64,000 nt of DNA from Nostoc favosum CHAB5714 (GCF_020829495.1 NZ_JAIVFQ010000010.1:62001-126000), one strand, 5' to 3'; shown: positions 16,824 through 26,327, counted from the first letter of the stretch. The notes: generated from the letters alone by a model not told the origin. Numbers and translations: made by a program.

Positions 16824-18038
16824 CTATCGCAATGGTTCAATTTTTGGTGAGCCATCAGCTTTGATCCAAGCAATTTGGGCAATGCCGCGATCGCTTGCAT
16901 ATTGGCGAATAGCGTCTGCATCCCTTCCCCCCAAATCAATTTCTACGCGCACCAAATCAGTAGAATCTCTGAGTTTTTGCGCGTAGGTAAAGGCGGCAGC
17001 GTTAGCACTGGCCGTCTCTGCTACTACCAACCAGTCACTCGCTGGAGTCACTTGTGGTAATTGCTGAGTAGATAGCAGAACTTGGTATAAATCTTCGATA
17101 CTTAATCCAAAACCAATTCCGGGAATGTTTTCTCCTTGGGGATGATATAGACCCAAAAGCTGGTCGTAGCGACCACCACGCCCTAAAACTCTGGCTTGGG
17201 ATTCGGTATCATTGACAACTTCAAATACGATACCCGTGTAGTAGTCTATGGTCTGGATGAGGCTGAGGTCGAGGATTAAGGGAAATTTTTTCTCTGATTC
17301 CAGTAATTCTACTAGGGATTTGAGGTTATTCACTGCCTCTCGCTGTTCTTGGTCTAGATCCAAACTACTAACTTTTTGCAACACGTCTGCACTGGGGCCG
17401 CGCAAATCCAGCATGGTTCGGGCGCGATCGCGTAGTTTGTCACTTAGGGGTAAAGTATCTATGGTAATGCGGTCGAGATGAGCGATCGCACTGCGAACTT
17501 TATCCTGTAAATTATCAGGAAAGGCACTCAGGAGCGATCGGGTAATTCCCGCTTCACCTAAAATTAAATGCCATTCCCGCAACCCCAATGCTGCCAAACA
17601 ATCGGCTACTAACAGTAGTACTTCCGCATTTGCCAGCAATCCGCCAGCACCTAATAATTCCACCCCAGCTTGATAAAACTCTTGCTGGCGATTGTGTCTA
17701 CTTTCCCAAGTGCGGCGAAACACATTAGCGTTGTAGTACAACCGTTGCGGATAAGTTGCATTTGCCATGCGAGTGACAACGGTGCGAGCAATGGATGCTG
17801 TTAATTCTGGACGTAGCCCTAATTCATCATCTTCGCCATTTTGTTGTAGTTGAATCACCATCTGGCGCTGGATTGCTTCCCCCGCCATCAGAGTATCCAT
17901 GCGTTCTAAAGTCGAGGTGATAATCCTGTGATATCCCCAACGGTGAAACACCTGCTGTAATCTATCTTCAATCCAGCGTTTTTTCTCCACATCCAAGGGC
18001 AATAAATCCCTGGCTCCTGCTGCTGGTTGATACACCAT
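16824..18038 (-). CDS. hisZ: ATP phosphoribosyltransferase regulatory subunit
   Basis: A 404-residue HisRS-like protein without aminoacylation function; HisZ forms a complex with short-form HisG for the first step of histidine synthesis. Seen are YQPAAGARDLLPLDVEKKRW, motif-2-like FRRTWESRHNRQQEFYQAGV, GRGGRYDQLLGLY and GIGFGLSIEDLY near the C-terminus. The length and absence of a full anticodon-binding domain favour HisZ over HisS. The ATG overlaps the stop of the upstream J-domain gene by one base (TAATG), so translation is likely coupled. hisG is not in the window. Confidence 0.92.
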   Translation of the reverse strand: MVYQPAAGARDLLPLDVEKKRWIEDRLQQVFHRWGYHRIITSTLERMDTLMAGEAIQRQMVIQLQQNGEDDELGLRPELTASIARTVVTRMANATYPQRLYYNANVFRRTWESRHNRQQEFYQAGVELLGAGGLLANAEVLLLVADCLAALGLREWHLILGEAGITRSLLSAFPDNLQDKVRSAIAHLDRITIDTLPLSDKLRDRARTMLDLRGPSADVLQKVSSLDLDQEQREAVNNLKSLVELLESEKKFPLILDLSLIQTIDYYTGIVFEVVNDTESQARVLGRGGRYDQLLGLYHPQGENIPGIGFGLSIEDLYQVLLSTQQLPQVTPASDWLVVAETASANAAAFTYAQKLRDSTDLVRVEIDLGGRDADAIRQYASDRGIAQIAWIKADGSPKIEPLR

Positions 18039-18994
18039 TATTTTTTCTTCCCACCAAACAAACCACCGAACAAACCACCACTACCAGATTTATCTGGTTG
18101 CTTATCTCCATTATTGGCGGATGAAGTCACCTTATGATCACTAGGTTGTTGTCCTATAGCTCTATCTATTTTAGGTTTCCATTGCAGAGCCGCTTCGTCA
18201 TTGGGGTCTAATTTGAGAGCATTGTCGAAGTGGATTTTTGCCATTTTTAGCTGATTTTGCTTCAAATACACCATTGCAATTAAGCTATGGCAGTGACTAT
18301 TTTTAGGTTCTAGCTTCAGGGCATCTTGCAACTCTACTTTGGCTTGGGCAAATTGGTTTTTGTCAATCAAAGATTGAGCGCGACGAACATACTGTTCTAC
18401 AATCGAGTCTTCTTTTGGTGGCGCTGGTGGTGGTGGTGGATTTTTTGGTGTATTTGACTGAGGTGTACCTGATTGGACTTTGGGTTGAGCAGGTGGCGGC
18501 GGCGCTGCGGATGATTTGCTTGCACTCCGCATTAAATACACTAAATTTAACTCACTAACTTGGGCAATGACTTGCAGCACTTGCTCTAAAGAATCATATT
18601 GAGTTTCGCCGATTTTAGCGATCGCACTTTTATAGAAATGATCCATATTAGGCGTCTGGGCTAACTGTCTAGCCAAGTCGGTGTTGAGAGTCACTGAAGT
18701 AGATTCTTGTAACAGGCGCTTGCCAATTTGCGACAAAATTAAAATATATTCGGTGCGAGTGCGATCGCCACACAGTTTTTCGTAAGCTGGGTTAACCAGC
18801 TTTGATAACAATTCGTTCCCTAGCTCTTTTTGACTAGCACTTTCAGTAAAACTACTGTCCGGGTGCAAACGGCGGGCGATTTTGAGATAACGTTTCCGAA
18901 TTTCTTTGACATCCGCATCCACTGGAACGCACAATACTGCGTGATAATCTATGAAATCATATTTAAATAGTCCACGATCTATTTTGAAAGACAT
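18038..18994 (-). CDS. J-domain protein with TPR repeats
   Basis: A 318-residue protein. Residues about 10-75 are a J domain with the diagnostic HPD (RRLHPDSSF) that stimulates Hsp70/DnaK ATPase. A Pro-rich linker (PPPPAQPKVQ, NPPPPPAPPKED) leads to TPR repeats (AQSLIDKNQFAQAKVELQDA, then IAMVYLKQNQLKMAKIHFDN). The tail is Gly/Lys-rich (GGLFGGLFGGKKK). There is no zinc-finger domain, so it is a class C J-protein that probably brings a specific client to DnaK. I use the ATG at 18994 rather than an upstream TTG. It is coupled to hisZ by a TAATG overlap. Confidence 0.88.
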   Translation of the reverse strand: MSFKIDRGLFKYDFIDYHAVLCVPVDADVKEIRKRYLKIARRLHPDSSFTESASQKELGNELLSKLVNPAYEKLCGDRTRTEYILILSQIGKRLLQESTSVTLNTDLARQLAQTPNMDHFYKSAIAKIGETQYDSLEQVLQVIAQVSELNLVYLMRSASKSSAAPPPPAQPKVQSGTPQSNTPKNPPPPPAPPKEDSIVEQYVRRAQSLIDKNQFAQAKVELQDALKLEPKNSHCHSLIAMVYLKQNQLKMAKIHFDNALKLDPNDEAALQWKPKIDRAIGQQPSDHKVTSSANNGDKQPDKSGSGGLFGGLFGGKKK

Positions 18995-19068
18995 ATAGAG
19001 GTTTTGCACCAAAGCAGCAGTTAGATTCCTTTTAGTTTACCCAAAGTCAGAGGGAAAGCTCCCACCGG

Positions 19069-19881
19069 CTAAACCCATGCTGACAGTGGTGGAACTTGTA
19101 AAAGTTCACTACTGAGGGAGTCGTGAATATAACCATTTGTTGCGAGAATTCTACCTGACTCAATTTTTACGGGAGTACCATCGTAGGCGGTGACTTTGCC
19201 CCCAGCTTCTTGTAACAAAATTATCCCGGCGGCAATATCCCAAGGAGAAAGCCCTCTTTCCCAGTAACCATCGACACGTCCACAGGCAACATACGCCAAA
19301 TCTAGCGATGCGGAACCGCTACGTCTGACTCCTTGAGTAAGATGAGTCAGGTGACTAAATTCTGCGTAGTTGTTATCAGAGGTTTCGCGGCGATCGTAAG
19401 CAAATCCTGTCACTAGTAGGCTTTTATTCAGTTCAGATGTTACCGAAACCTTAATGGGGCGACGGTTACGCGTTGCTCCCAAGCCAGCAGCAGCACGGAA
19501 TAGCTCATTATGGAAAGGGTCATAAATTACACCAAGTTGCGGAACACCATTAATTAATAGTCCAATGGAAACAGCAAAAAATGGGTATTGATGAGCGTAG
19601 TTGGTTGTGCCATCTAGGGGATCTATTGCCCAAAGGTATTCATTGTCTTGATTACCTAATTTCCCTGATTCTTCAGCAAGGATAGAGTGATCGGGAAAGT
19701 GGCGGCGCAAAATTTCTAAAATCACCTCTTCTGAGGCTTTATCAGCAGCAGTGACTAAATCACCAGGGCGACCTTTTTCAATAATTGCGTCTTCTAATTT
19801 ACCTAAATAACCTTGCAAAACGACACCAGCAGCTAAGGCCGCTTCAGTAGCAATATCTAGAAAAATTTGTAGATTAGTCAT
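19069..19881 (-). CDS. Inositol monophosphatase family protein
   Basis: A 270-residue enzyme with the complete IMPase metal sites: motif 1 LAEESG, motif 2 WAIDPLDGTTNYAH and C-terminal motif GLSPWDIAAGIILLQEAGG. It is a Mg-dependent, Li-sensitive phosphatase of inositol-1-phosphate; related cyanobacterial enzymes also act on histidinol phosphate or other sugar phosphates, so substrate is not certain. It lies close to hisZ, which makes a histidinol-phosphatase role worth considering. The length is normal. Its upstream side is a run of heptamer repeats. Confidence 0.92.
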   Translation of the reverse strand: MTNLQIFLDIATEAALAAGVVLQGYLGKLEDAIIEKGRPGDLVTAADKASEEVILEILRRHFPDHSILAEESGKLGNQDNEYLWAIDPLDGTTNYAHQYPFFAVSIGLLINGVPQLGVIYDPFHNELFRAAAGLGATRNRRPIKVSVTSELNKSLLVTGFAYDRRETSDNNYAEFSHLTHLTQGVRRSGSASLDLAYVACGRVDGYWERGLSPWDIAAGIILLQEAGGKVTAYDGTPVKIESGRILATNGYIHDSLSSELLQVPPLSAWV

Positions 19882-20028
19882 TAGTTATTGGTCATTAGTC
19901 ATTGGTCATTAGTCATTAGTCATTAGTCATTAGTCATTCGTTTTCTTCCCCTGCCTCCCCTGCTCCCTGCTCGCTGCTCCCTGCTCCCTGCCCCCTGCTC
20001 CCCACTCCCCATTCCCCACTCCCACTCT
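19882..20028. repeat. Heptamer (GTCATTA/GTCATTG) and CCCTGCT short tandem repeats
   Basis: STRR-type repeats: the heptamer AGTCATT with variants, followed by GCTCCCTGC/CCCC units. They separate the thermonuclease and inositol-phosphatase genes. Similar heptamer runs occur near 6061, 34612, 38443 and 54360. Confidence 0.85.
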
Positions 20029-20574
20029 TCAAAGATTTTGGCGGCGAAACTCGGCGGGAGTGAGGCGCATAGATTTTTCTGGGTTCCAGATTCCTTGGCC
20101 CATGAGCCTAGCCCATTGTTGGGCACGTTCTAAACGCTGGTTGTATTTGTGGTTAGGCGATCGCTCAACAAACATTGCATTCCCTTGTTTCACTAATTCC
20201 TCATTCAACAACACCTTATTTTTCCACACATAAGCTAGAGTTCGCCCGATTTTGTCTTTTGTTTCTAAATCAAACTCCAGCGTTACCGATTGTTCTGCAC
20301 CACCAATTAGATTCTCTAACTGTTCTTTTGCTGCTTCCCCCCAAGGCCGCTGTCGCAAATCTGGTGCATCAATACCAACTAACCGCACTTGGGAAATTAA
20401 ATTTGGTTGTTCAGCCATGCCTACCACTTCCAAACTTTGCCCACTAACTACCCGCGCTACTTTCACTTGAGCCTCATTGTTTGGTAGCTGGTTTTTACCT
20501 TGGCAACTCACCAAGAGCAATATGCAAGCCAAAATCGCTATTTTTTGCACCCAATCACCAAGACGCATAGGCAT
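20029..20574 (-). CDS. Thermonuclease (staphylococcal nuclease-like) lipoprotein
   Basis: A 181-residue SNase-fold protein. An N-terminal lipobox (ILACILLLVSC) predicts a membrane-anchored lipoprotein. The nuclease core has VKVARVVSGQSLEV, LVGIDAPDLRQRPWGE (Arg and Asp ligands), KDKIGRTLAYVW and LVKQGNAMFVERSPNH. It is a Ca-dependent nuclease. I prefer the ATG at 20574, which has AGGA about nine bases upstream and gives a standard lipoprotein signal. The upstream ATG at 20655 would add 27 residues and overlap the ferredoxin gene by 11 bp. Confidence 0.85.
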   Translation of the reverse strand: MPMRLGDWVQKIAILACILLLVSCQGKNQLPNNEAQVKVARVVSGQSLEVVGMAEQPNLISQVRLVGIDAPDLRQRPWGEAAKEQLENLIGGAEQSVTLEFDLETKDKIGRTLAYVWKNKVLLNEELVKQGNAMFVERSPNHKYNQRLERAQQWARLMGQGIWNPEKSMRLTPAEFRRQNL

Positions 20575-20644
20575 CAGAACTTTTCCTATGGCCGCTGCTG
20601 CGCGTAGGTGAGTTCCCGGTAGGGGTACGATGATTTTGATTTGT

Positions 20645-21013
20645 TTATTCCTCATCTAAGGGCAAACCCGCTTTAACTTTCCCCCTAGCAAAATAGCGGC
20701 CAAACTGGAGTTCATAGACTTCATCTTCGTCTTGTGTCTCCACCTCCAAGTCAGAACGGGGGTAACTTACACACAACAAGGCATAACCTTGCCGACGTAA
20801 ATCTGGCGACAATCCGATCGCCTCCGGTTGGTAAATTTCTCCCGATAAAACTCTCACCGCACAAGTGGTGCAAGCCCCGTTACGGCAAGAAAATGGCAGT
20901 TCTACCCCTTGTTTTTCGCCAGAGTGCAGAATGTAGCGGTCTTCTGGGACTTGTAGGGTGTGTGTTTTGCCAGTGGCGCGATCGCTAACTCTAATTGTGT
21001 ATGTACGGGACAT
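20645..21013 (-). CDS. Plant-type [2Fe-2S] ferredoxin
   Basis: A 122-residue ferredoxin with the CX4CX2C motif (CRNGACTTC) and the distal Cys (ALLCVSYPRSD). It carries a C-terminal extension (DEDEVYELQFGRYFARGKVK) beyond the usual PetF length, as in the divergent, low-abundance cyanobacterial ferredoxins. It is a soluble one-electron carrier. I start at the ATG (MSRTYTIRVSD); a TTG further upstream gives a longer frame with no family support. The thermonuclease gene follows on the same strand, so they may share a transcript. Confidence 0.93.
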   Translation of the reverse strand: MSRTYTIRVSDRATGKTHTLQVPEDRYILHSGEKQGVELPFSCRNGACTTCAVRVLSGEIYQPEAIGLSPDLRRQGYALLCVSYPRSDLEVETQDEDEVYELQFGRYFARGKVKAGLPLDEE

Positions 21014-21119
21014 CTGGATTTGCGTTTTGGAATTGGGACTTTCAGATTCAATCAAAAATATCTTTCTTTATCTTTGCATTTTCTGGGATTCTATAGTATG
21101 ATCGTAACTTATGGCACCT

Positions 21120-21204
21120 GGAGAGGTGGCCGAGTGGTTTAAGGCGCAGACCTGGAAAGTCTGTTTAGGGAAACTTAACGGGGGTTCGAATCCCCCCCTC
21201 TCCG
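21120..21204 (+). tRNA. tRNA-Ser (anticodon GGA)
   Basis: Acceptor GGAGAGG pairs with CCTCTCC followed by discriminator G. The anticodon stem CAGAC/GTCTG encloses loop CTGGAAA, giving anticodon GGA for UCC/UCU. A long variable arm (class II) and GGTTCGAATCC T-arm are present. The 3' CCA is not encoded. Confidence 0.97.
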
Positions 21205-21745
21205 TTATCAAACCTAGTCTAAATATATAGTTTGAACCAGACTTCTACAAATAGTTAGGTTAAATAAACAGCAGGATATTGCCAAATCTATCCTTAAAAC
21301 TCCTTTGAAAGTGCATTAGCGTCCCGCAGGAAAGATATCGTATAAACCAATATGGTTCAGTTAAGGTTAAAAACTAAAACTGGTGTAGGTTGGGTTGAGG
21401 AACGAAACCCAACATTCATATCTAGGACTTACGCAAAAACCCTCTCAAACTCTCATTCCTCCGTGACCTCTGCGCCGCGCCAGTTGCTTCAAGTCGGGGA
21501 ACCGCAAGGGCGCACTGCTTCTCTGTGGTTCGTTTTCCGTTACCTGTGCGTAAGTCCTAATATCGTGTACCAGCATTAACGAAACCTATTAGCACCCACA
21601 CGATTAAGCGGGAAGTAACATTTATTTATTTTTCACTCATAATTGAGCCATTTTGTAAAGTCGCCAAACTCCTACTTCACTATGGCGACAGCCTGATGAA
21701 CGGATCGGGTAAATTAAGATAAGTAAAGAAAACGCTTTGAATTAA
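21205..21745. other. Spacer with one mobile element, no gene
   Basis: Apart from the TAGGACTTACGCA element (21423-21559), I see no gene or RNA structure. Confidence 0.6.
21423..21559. mobile_element. MITE-like element, TAGGACTTACGCA family, copy 1
   Basis: 13-bp perfect terminal inverted repeats TAGGACTTACGCA/TGCGTAAGTCCTA. The interior is nearly identical to the copy at 31302-31439 (shared CCTCCGTGACCTCTGCG and CTGTGGTTCGTTTTCCGTTA). It is non-coding. Confidence 0.9.
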
Positions 21746-22426
21746 ATGACAACTCTAAGCTTACAAGAAATTTCTACCCAGTTAGAAAGTCCGAATTTAC
21801 GCGATCGCATGGTAGCCCTTGCCAATCTGCGTCATGTGTCCCCTGATGATGCAGTTCCTTTGATTAAAAAGGTACTAGATGACGAATCTTTGCAACTGCG
21901 ATCGATGGCAATTTTTGCCCTTGGAATCAAGCCGACACCAGAATGTTATTCAATTTTGGTCAGAATTCTCGAAAATGACCCCGATTATGGCATACGCGCT
22001 GATGCTGCTGGTGCTTTAGGATATTTAGGCGATGCCAGAGCCTTCGAGGTGCTTTCACGGGCATTTTATGAAGATACTGATTGGCTAGTACGCTTTAGTG
22101 CAGCCGTTTCTCTTGGTAACATTAAAGATCCTCGTGCCCATCAAATACTTATTCAGGCATTGGATAGCAAAGAAGTAGTATTGCAACAAGCTGCAATCTC
22201 TGCACTGGGAGAAATTCAAGACATTGAGTCAGTGGATCAGATCCTGCGCTTCGCGCAATCAGATGATTGGTTAGTAAGGCAGCGTTTGGCAGAAGCTTTG
22301 GGTAATCTTCCTACTCCCAAGAGTATCTCAGCTTTAAAATACCTGGAAAAAGACAATCATTTCAACGTTGCTGAGGCAGCCAGGATTGGCCTCAAGAAGC
22401 TTGAGGAAATAGGCAATCAAGCTTAA
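21746..22426 (+). CDS. HEAT-repeat protein, NblB/CpcE-like
   Basis: A 226-residue all-helical protein made of PBS-lyase HEAT repeats (LRSMAIFALGIKPTPECYSI, IRADAAGALGYLGDARAFEV, VRFSAAVSLGNIKDPRAHQI, VRQRLAEALGNLPTPKSISA). This repeat type is shared by the CpcE/F bilin lyases and by NblB, which is needed for phycobilisome breakdown under nutrient stress. The size fits NblB. It sits 75 bp upstream of a CpcS bilin lyase gene, which supports a role in phycobiliprotein chromophore handling. Which of these roles it has cannot be told here. Confidence 0.88.
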   Translation: MTTLSLQEISTQLESPNLRDRMVALANLRHVSPDDAVPLIKKVLDDESLQLRSMAIFALGIKPTPECYSILVRILENDPDYGIRADAAGALGYLGDARAFEVLSRAFYEDTDWLVRFSAAVSLGNIKDPRAHQILIQALDSKEVVLQQAAISALGEIQDIESVDQILRFAQSDDWLVRQRLAEALGNLPTPKSISALKYLEKDNHFNVAEAARIGLKKLEEIGNQA

Positions 22427-22501
22427 TATTAAAGTTTCCTGCTACCTTTTAATAATAATAAAGTGGGAATTTTAGCATTTTGATGCAGGGTAATTTTATT
22501 C

Positions 22502-23068
22502 ATGAATATTGAAGAGTTTTTTCAGTTAAGTACTGGTAAATGGTTTTCTCATCGTACTAGTCAACATTTGGCTTTTAACCAATCTGAAGATAGCAAGTCA
22601 GACATCATCATTGAGACGCTGGCACTAGATGATCCAGAAGTGATAAAACTGTGTCAACAGTACGAAATTAATCCTAGTTCCGCCTCTTGTGCTGCCAAAA
22701 TTACCTGGAACGGCACAATAGAGAAAGATAAAACAAAACACAGTGGTTCAACTGTGTTGGTTTCTGTAACTGATGCAGATAATCCAGCTGAAGGTAAGTT
22801 ACTGCGGGAAGTGGTTGATGCCGATAAAATTCCAGTTGCCGGACACTATAAATTTGACAGTGATGGTGCATTAATCCTAACTATAGAGGATGAAACCATG
22901 TCGTTAGAAGAGCGTCTGTGGTTTGCTAGCCCCAATTTACGAATGCGGGTAAATATCCTCAAGAGTTTTGGTGGATTTAGTATCACTTCCTTTACTTCTG
23001 AGATTCGTATGGGTGGCTTTCCACCAGCTGCGAAGGCTTCCGAGGCGGCTAATTCAGTATCAAGTTAG
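22502..23068 (+). CDS. cpcS: CpcS/CpeS-family phycobiliprotein lyase
   Basis: A 188-residue lipocalin-like protein starting [20 protein letters not shown], with the conserved FQLSxGKWxSxRT pattern, and [15 protein letters not shown] plus [16 protein letters not shown] near the C-terminus. S-type lyases attach phycocyanobilin to the conserved Cys-82/84 of phycobiliprotein subunits. The C-terminus is slightly extended ([15 protein letters not shown]). It follows the HEAT-repeat gene with a 75-bp gap and is probably in the same transcript. The exact subgroup (CpcS-III/CpeS1) is my best guess. Confidence 0.9.
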   Translation: MNIEEFFQLSTGKWFSHRTSQHLAFNQSEDSKSDIIIETLALDDPEVIKLCQQYEINPSSASCAAKITWNGTIEKDKTKHSGSTVLVSVTDADNPAEGKLLREVVDADKIPVAGHYKFDSDGALILTIEDETMSLEERLWFASPNLRMRVNILKSFGGFSITSFTSEIRMGGFPPAAKASEAANSVSS

Positions 23069-23684
23069 TTGGATAACAAAATATTCCCCCCGGAAGTAAG
23101 GCTGATTTTTCGGGAGCATCCCAATGCAAGCAAATTTACCAAGATGATAGATTGTCATTGCGAATGAAGCGTAAAGCCTTCGGCATAGCTTCGCTTAACG
23201 CGGTAGCGTCTCGTAAGAGAAGCGGAATGTTCGCCCTTGGCGTTCCCGAAGGGTAGCAATCACAAAGTCTAGATGTTGCGATTGCTTCTCTACGAGACGC
23301 TCCGCGAACGCTTCATTTCATTACGCTCGCAATGACAAAATATGTTTTTACACATTTGGGATGCTCCCGATTTTTCACGGTATCTGGAAAACCTCACTTC
23401 TATTTCTCTCTCCTAAAAGGAGAGAAACTTTGAATTTTCCCCCTTCCCGTGTCGGGAAGGGGGTTAGGGGGTTAGGTTTTCTTTCTTCTTTTCCACATGA
23501 CCCGAATTGCCAGGGAACTTGGGGACAATATTAATTGGTGGCAGATGAGTTGTGGACGAAAAGACATTTTTAAAGAGAACTATTGTTGAATATTGTTTAT
23601 AATCTCAATCACAAAATACCAAGCTGTAGTTGATTCCATAGTTGGGAAAAAATTTAGATATATTTCTCTTGGCGTTGAAACTTT
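23069..23684. other. Spacer with one mobile element, no gene
   Basis: Contains the GGGAGCATCCCAA element (23111-23369) and a C/G-rich hairpin (CCCTTCCCGTGTCGGGAAGG near 23441). I see no gene in the rest. Confidence 0.6.
23111..23369. mobile_element. MITE-like element, CGGGAGCATCCCAA family, copy 1
   Basis: 14-bp terminal inverted repeats (CGGGAGCATCCCAA and TTGGGATGCTCCCG). It matches the inverted copy at 63480-63664. It is about 74 bp longer because further palindromic sequence (around 23186-23260, including GCGTTCCCGAAGGG) sits inside it. Confidence 0.88.
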
Positions 23685-25205
23685 TTAAATTTGCAAAAAG
23701 TTAGCGATCGCCTGCGGTAGTGGCAAAATAATTACAATCAACAACGCCATTGCCAGTAATCCCCAAACGTCACGTTGGTTATCCAATTCAGTGACATCAT
23801 TCAGTGCAGGCTCATCAATCAATGGCATAAATAATAAGATAATCGCCCACACCAAAAATTCTTCTCTTATTAAAGCCAGTAATAGCAACAACACGCGAGC
23901 TATTTGACCAATTACGATCGCAGTTCGTTGTCCAAACATGGCATGGACAATGTGACCTCCATCTAGCTGTCCCACAGGCATTAAATTTAAGGCTGTGACA
24001 ATTAGTCCTAAAAAACCAGCTACTGCAACTGGATGCAAATCAAGGGCTGATTTTGCTGTTAACTGACTACCCAAGGCTAACTTCGAGAGTACCGCTAGTA
24101 AAATGGAATACTTGGGATTAAGGGCATCAGGATTTAAAAGTCGGGTTTTTTCAGTGATGGAAACCACGTCAGAATGAGCCAAGCCCCATATTAGTAATGG
24201 CACAGTCACCACAAAGCCTGCAATTGGCCCAGCAATACTAATGTCAAATAAAGCTTTGCGGTTGGGAATGGGACTACGCATCTGAATAAATGCACCAAAA
24301 GTTCCCAAGAAAAAAGGTATGGGAATAAAGTAAGGCAACGTCGAGCGAATCTTGTAGAATTTAGCTGTCAAATAATGCCCAAGTTCGTGAATACCCAAAA
24401 TAGTCATTAACCCTAAAGCATAGGGCAATCCCTTGAATAGAACATCTGGGTTAGATAGAACTTTGAACAAAGAGCCAATTTGCCATAGAGGCGGTAGAGA
24501 AACACCAGCAATTTCCACTCCCACCAAGGTAGTAGTTACCAAAGTAGCTGCTAGCAGTAGAAGTGCTAATCCTGGACGAGTTAAGCGTTCTTGTTCGCGT
24601 CGTGGTGTATTTCTCTCTTTAGCAGCTTGAGTGTTGGGAACCAGCACAAAGAAAGGTTTGTCATTTAAACCTTCTTGAAAGATCAGCAAGAAGCGATCGC
24701 CAAATTGTGCTTCAATATTAGTTTTAATCTGCTGGTAGGCGTTGCTAGCTTTAGTTCGCAACTGACCACGGCAAATCACGGCTTGTGGTCGATACTCAAT
24801 ATTTTGAACGTAGTATACAGACCAAGGAAAACAATTTCGTAGTTGAGTTTCTTCCGTTGGCTCAATGGGACGCACTATTGGTTCTGCAATAGGCTGGATA
24901 GTCGGCTGTGATTCTGAGGCTTGGGGTTGGGTTTGAGCCTGTGTATCTCTTGGCGATCGACGCCCCCATTGAAACAACGTCCAGTACAACACTGTGGAGA
25001 CAAATATCGACCAAAGAATCAGCGCTGGCGGCGGAGGTTGTTTCGGCCCATACATCAGTGTCCATCCACTCAACAGTAATGCTGGTGCCATTAAAACCAG
25101 CCACAACAACCATACTGGCGTCCGGGTGATCTGAGCGACGCTGTGCTGCACCATTAGATAAGTAGCTAGCCCCAGTAGGAGGATAAACAGAAACCAAAAT
25201 GCCAT
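23685..25205 (-). CDS. Site-2 protease family (M50) membrane metalloprotease
   Basis: About 506 residues from the ATG at 25205; longer starts at 25256 and 25289 are possible but lack support. Two N-terminal membrane segments lead into a soluble region, then a multi-pass core with the zinc site ILGIHELGHYLTAKF (HExxH) and the second ligand motif NLMPVGQLDGGH (NxxPxxxLDG). The architecture resembles the plant/cyanobacterial EGY-type S2P homologues, which cleave within the membrane, for example on anti-sigma factors or transcription-factor precursors. The substrate is unknown. It is divergently placed from the MBL-fold gene. Confidence 0.92.
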   Translation of the reverse strand: MAFWFLFILLLGLATYLMVQHSVAQITRTPVWLLWLVLMAPALLLSGWTLMYGPKQPPPPALILWSIFVSTVLYWTLFQWGRRSPRDTQAQTQPQASESQPTIQPIAEPIVRPIEPTEETQLRNCFPWSVYYVQNIEYRPQAVICRGQLRTKASNAYQQIKTNIEAQFGDRFLLIFQEGLNDKPFFVLVPNTQAAKERNTPRREQERLTRPGLALLLLAATLVTTTLVGVEIAGVSLPPLWQIGSLFKVLSNPDVLFKGLPYALGLMTILGIHELGHYLTAKFYKIRSTLPYFIPIPFFLGTFGAFIQMRSPIPNRKALFDISIAGPIAGFVVTVPLLIWGLAHSDVVSITEKTRLLNPDALNPKYSILLAVLSKLALGSQLTAKSALDLHPVAVAGFLGLIVTALNLMPVGQLDGGHIVHAMFGQRTAIVIGQIARVLLLLLALIREEFLVWAIILLFMPLIDEPALNDVTELDNQRDVWGLLAMALLIVIILPLPQAIANFLQI

Positions 25206-25398
25206 GTTATCTTCAGTAATTTTGACAAAATGCTCCGCCAGTAGCTTCAGCACCATAGCATTAACTATAAGGCAGACCTCAAATCCCAATTTTTTTCACA
25301 ATGGTTAACAGTGCTGGTTAACGCTCAAGTTTCAATTCTTTAGAATTTCCACACTGGAACCAGATTGTCCACAACTCCTCAGTTTCGGCTCTTTTATC

Positions 25399-26130
25399 AT
25401 GTGCCCTTTACCTCAAGTGCCAAGTCATACAACTAAGCCACCACGGGCTGTCTTCCCTGACGAAGTTCCTAGCGCAGGTTCTCTGCAATCGGACTTCGCA
25501 CAAGAGAGCATTTTTGCTTTTCCACCCAATCGGGACACATTAGGGGGAACCTCTTATCTTATTGTAAGAAATGAAGGCAATATCCTGATAGACTGCCCTG
25601 CTCTAGACCAAACAAATCAAGATTTTTTGCGATCGCATGGAGGCGTGCGTTGGTTATTTCTCACCCATCGAGGCGCGATTGGCAAGACTGCTGAATTTCA
25701 GCAAATCTTTAGCTGCGAGGTGCTGATTCAAGAGCAAGAAGCTTATTTGTTACCAGGCTTAACCTTAACTACCTTTAGGCAGGAATTTACGCTTGATGGC
25801 GTAGCCCAAGTGATTTGGACACCAGGTCATTCTCCCGGCTCATCTTGCTTATACTACAGTGAACTTGGAGGTATATTGTTTTCTGGTCGTCATTTACTCC
25901 CTAACCAGCACGGTGAAACAGTACCATTACGGACAGCTAAAACCTTTCACTGGCCCAGGCAAATTCAGAGCCTTCGATTCTTGTTAGAAAATTTTACACC
26001 AGAAACTCTCCGCTACATTTGTCCCGGTGCTAATACAGGCTTTCTCAGAGGCAAGCGATTTATGGATCAGGCTTATCAACGCCTCGCCTCTCTGGATTTA
26101 TCAGCTTTGCTGCGGATACAGCCTTTTTAG
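25399..26130 (+). CDS. Metallo-beta-lactamase-fold protein with a degenerate metal site
   Basis: A 243-residue MBL-fold protein: GGTSYLIVRNEGNILIDCPA gives the first strands, VIWTPGHSPGSSCLYY the third His, and GGILFSGRHLLP stands where the bridging Asp normally is. The usual THxHxDH is replaced by THRGAIG, so most zinc ligands are missing; it is probably not a normal hydrolase. A short spacer separates it from the divergent S2P gene. Cyanobacteria have such degenerate MBL proteins, but their role is not known to me. Confidence 0.82.
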   Translation: MCPLPQVPSHTTKPPRAVFPDEVPSAGSLQSDFAQESIFAFPPNRDTLGGTSYLIVRNEGNILIDCPALDQTNQDFLRSHGGVRWLFLTHRGAIGKTAEFQQIFSCEVLIQEQEAYLLPGLTLTTFRQEFTLDGVAQVIWTPGHSPGSSCLYYSELGGILFSGRHLLPNQHGETVPLRTAKTFHWPRQIQSLRFLLENFTPETLRYICPGANTGFLRGKRFMDQAYQRLASLDLSALLRIQPF

Positions 26131-26327
26131 AGGCGGTTCTTGCTGGGGGCAGGGGGAGCAGGGGAAGCAGAGGGAGTAGAGGGAGCAGGGGAGAATAATA
26201 ACTCCTAACTCCTAACTCTAACTAATGACTAATCCCCAATCTCCAATGCAAGTTTTGTAACGTTTGTTAAGCAAGATATTGTCCTGGGAATTCTAACTTT
26301 AGTACATAGGAATTCCCGTAAAAATTT

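Noticed and set aside
16739-16986. Frames overlapping the end of hisZ
   Set aside because: Built from CCCAATGCC repeats and antisense hisZ sequence.
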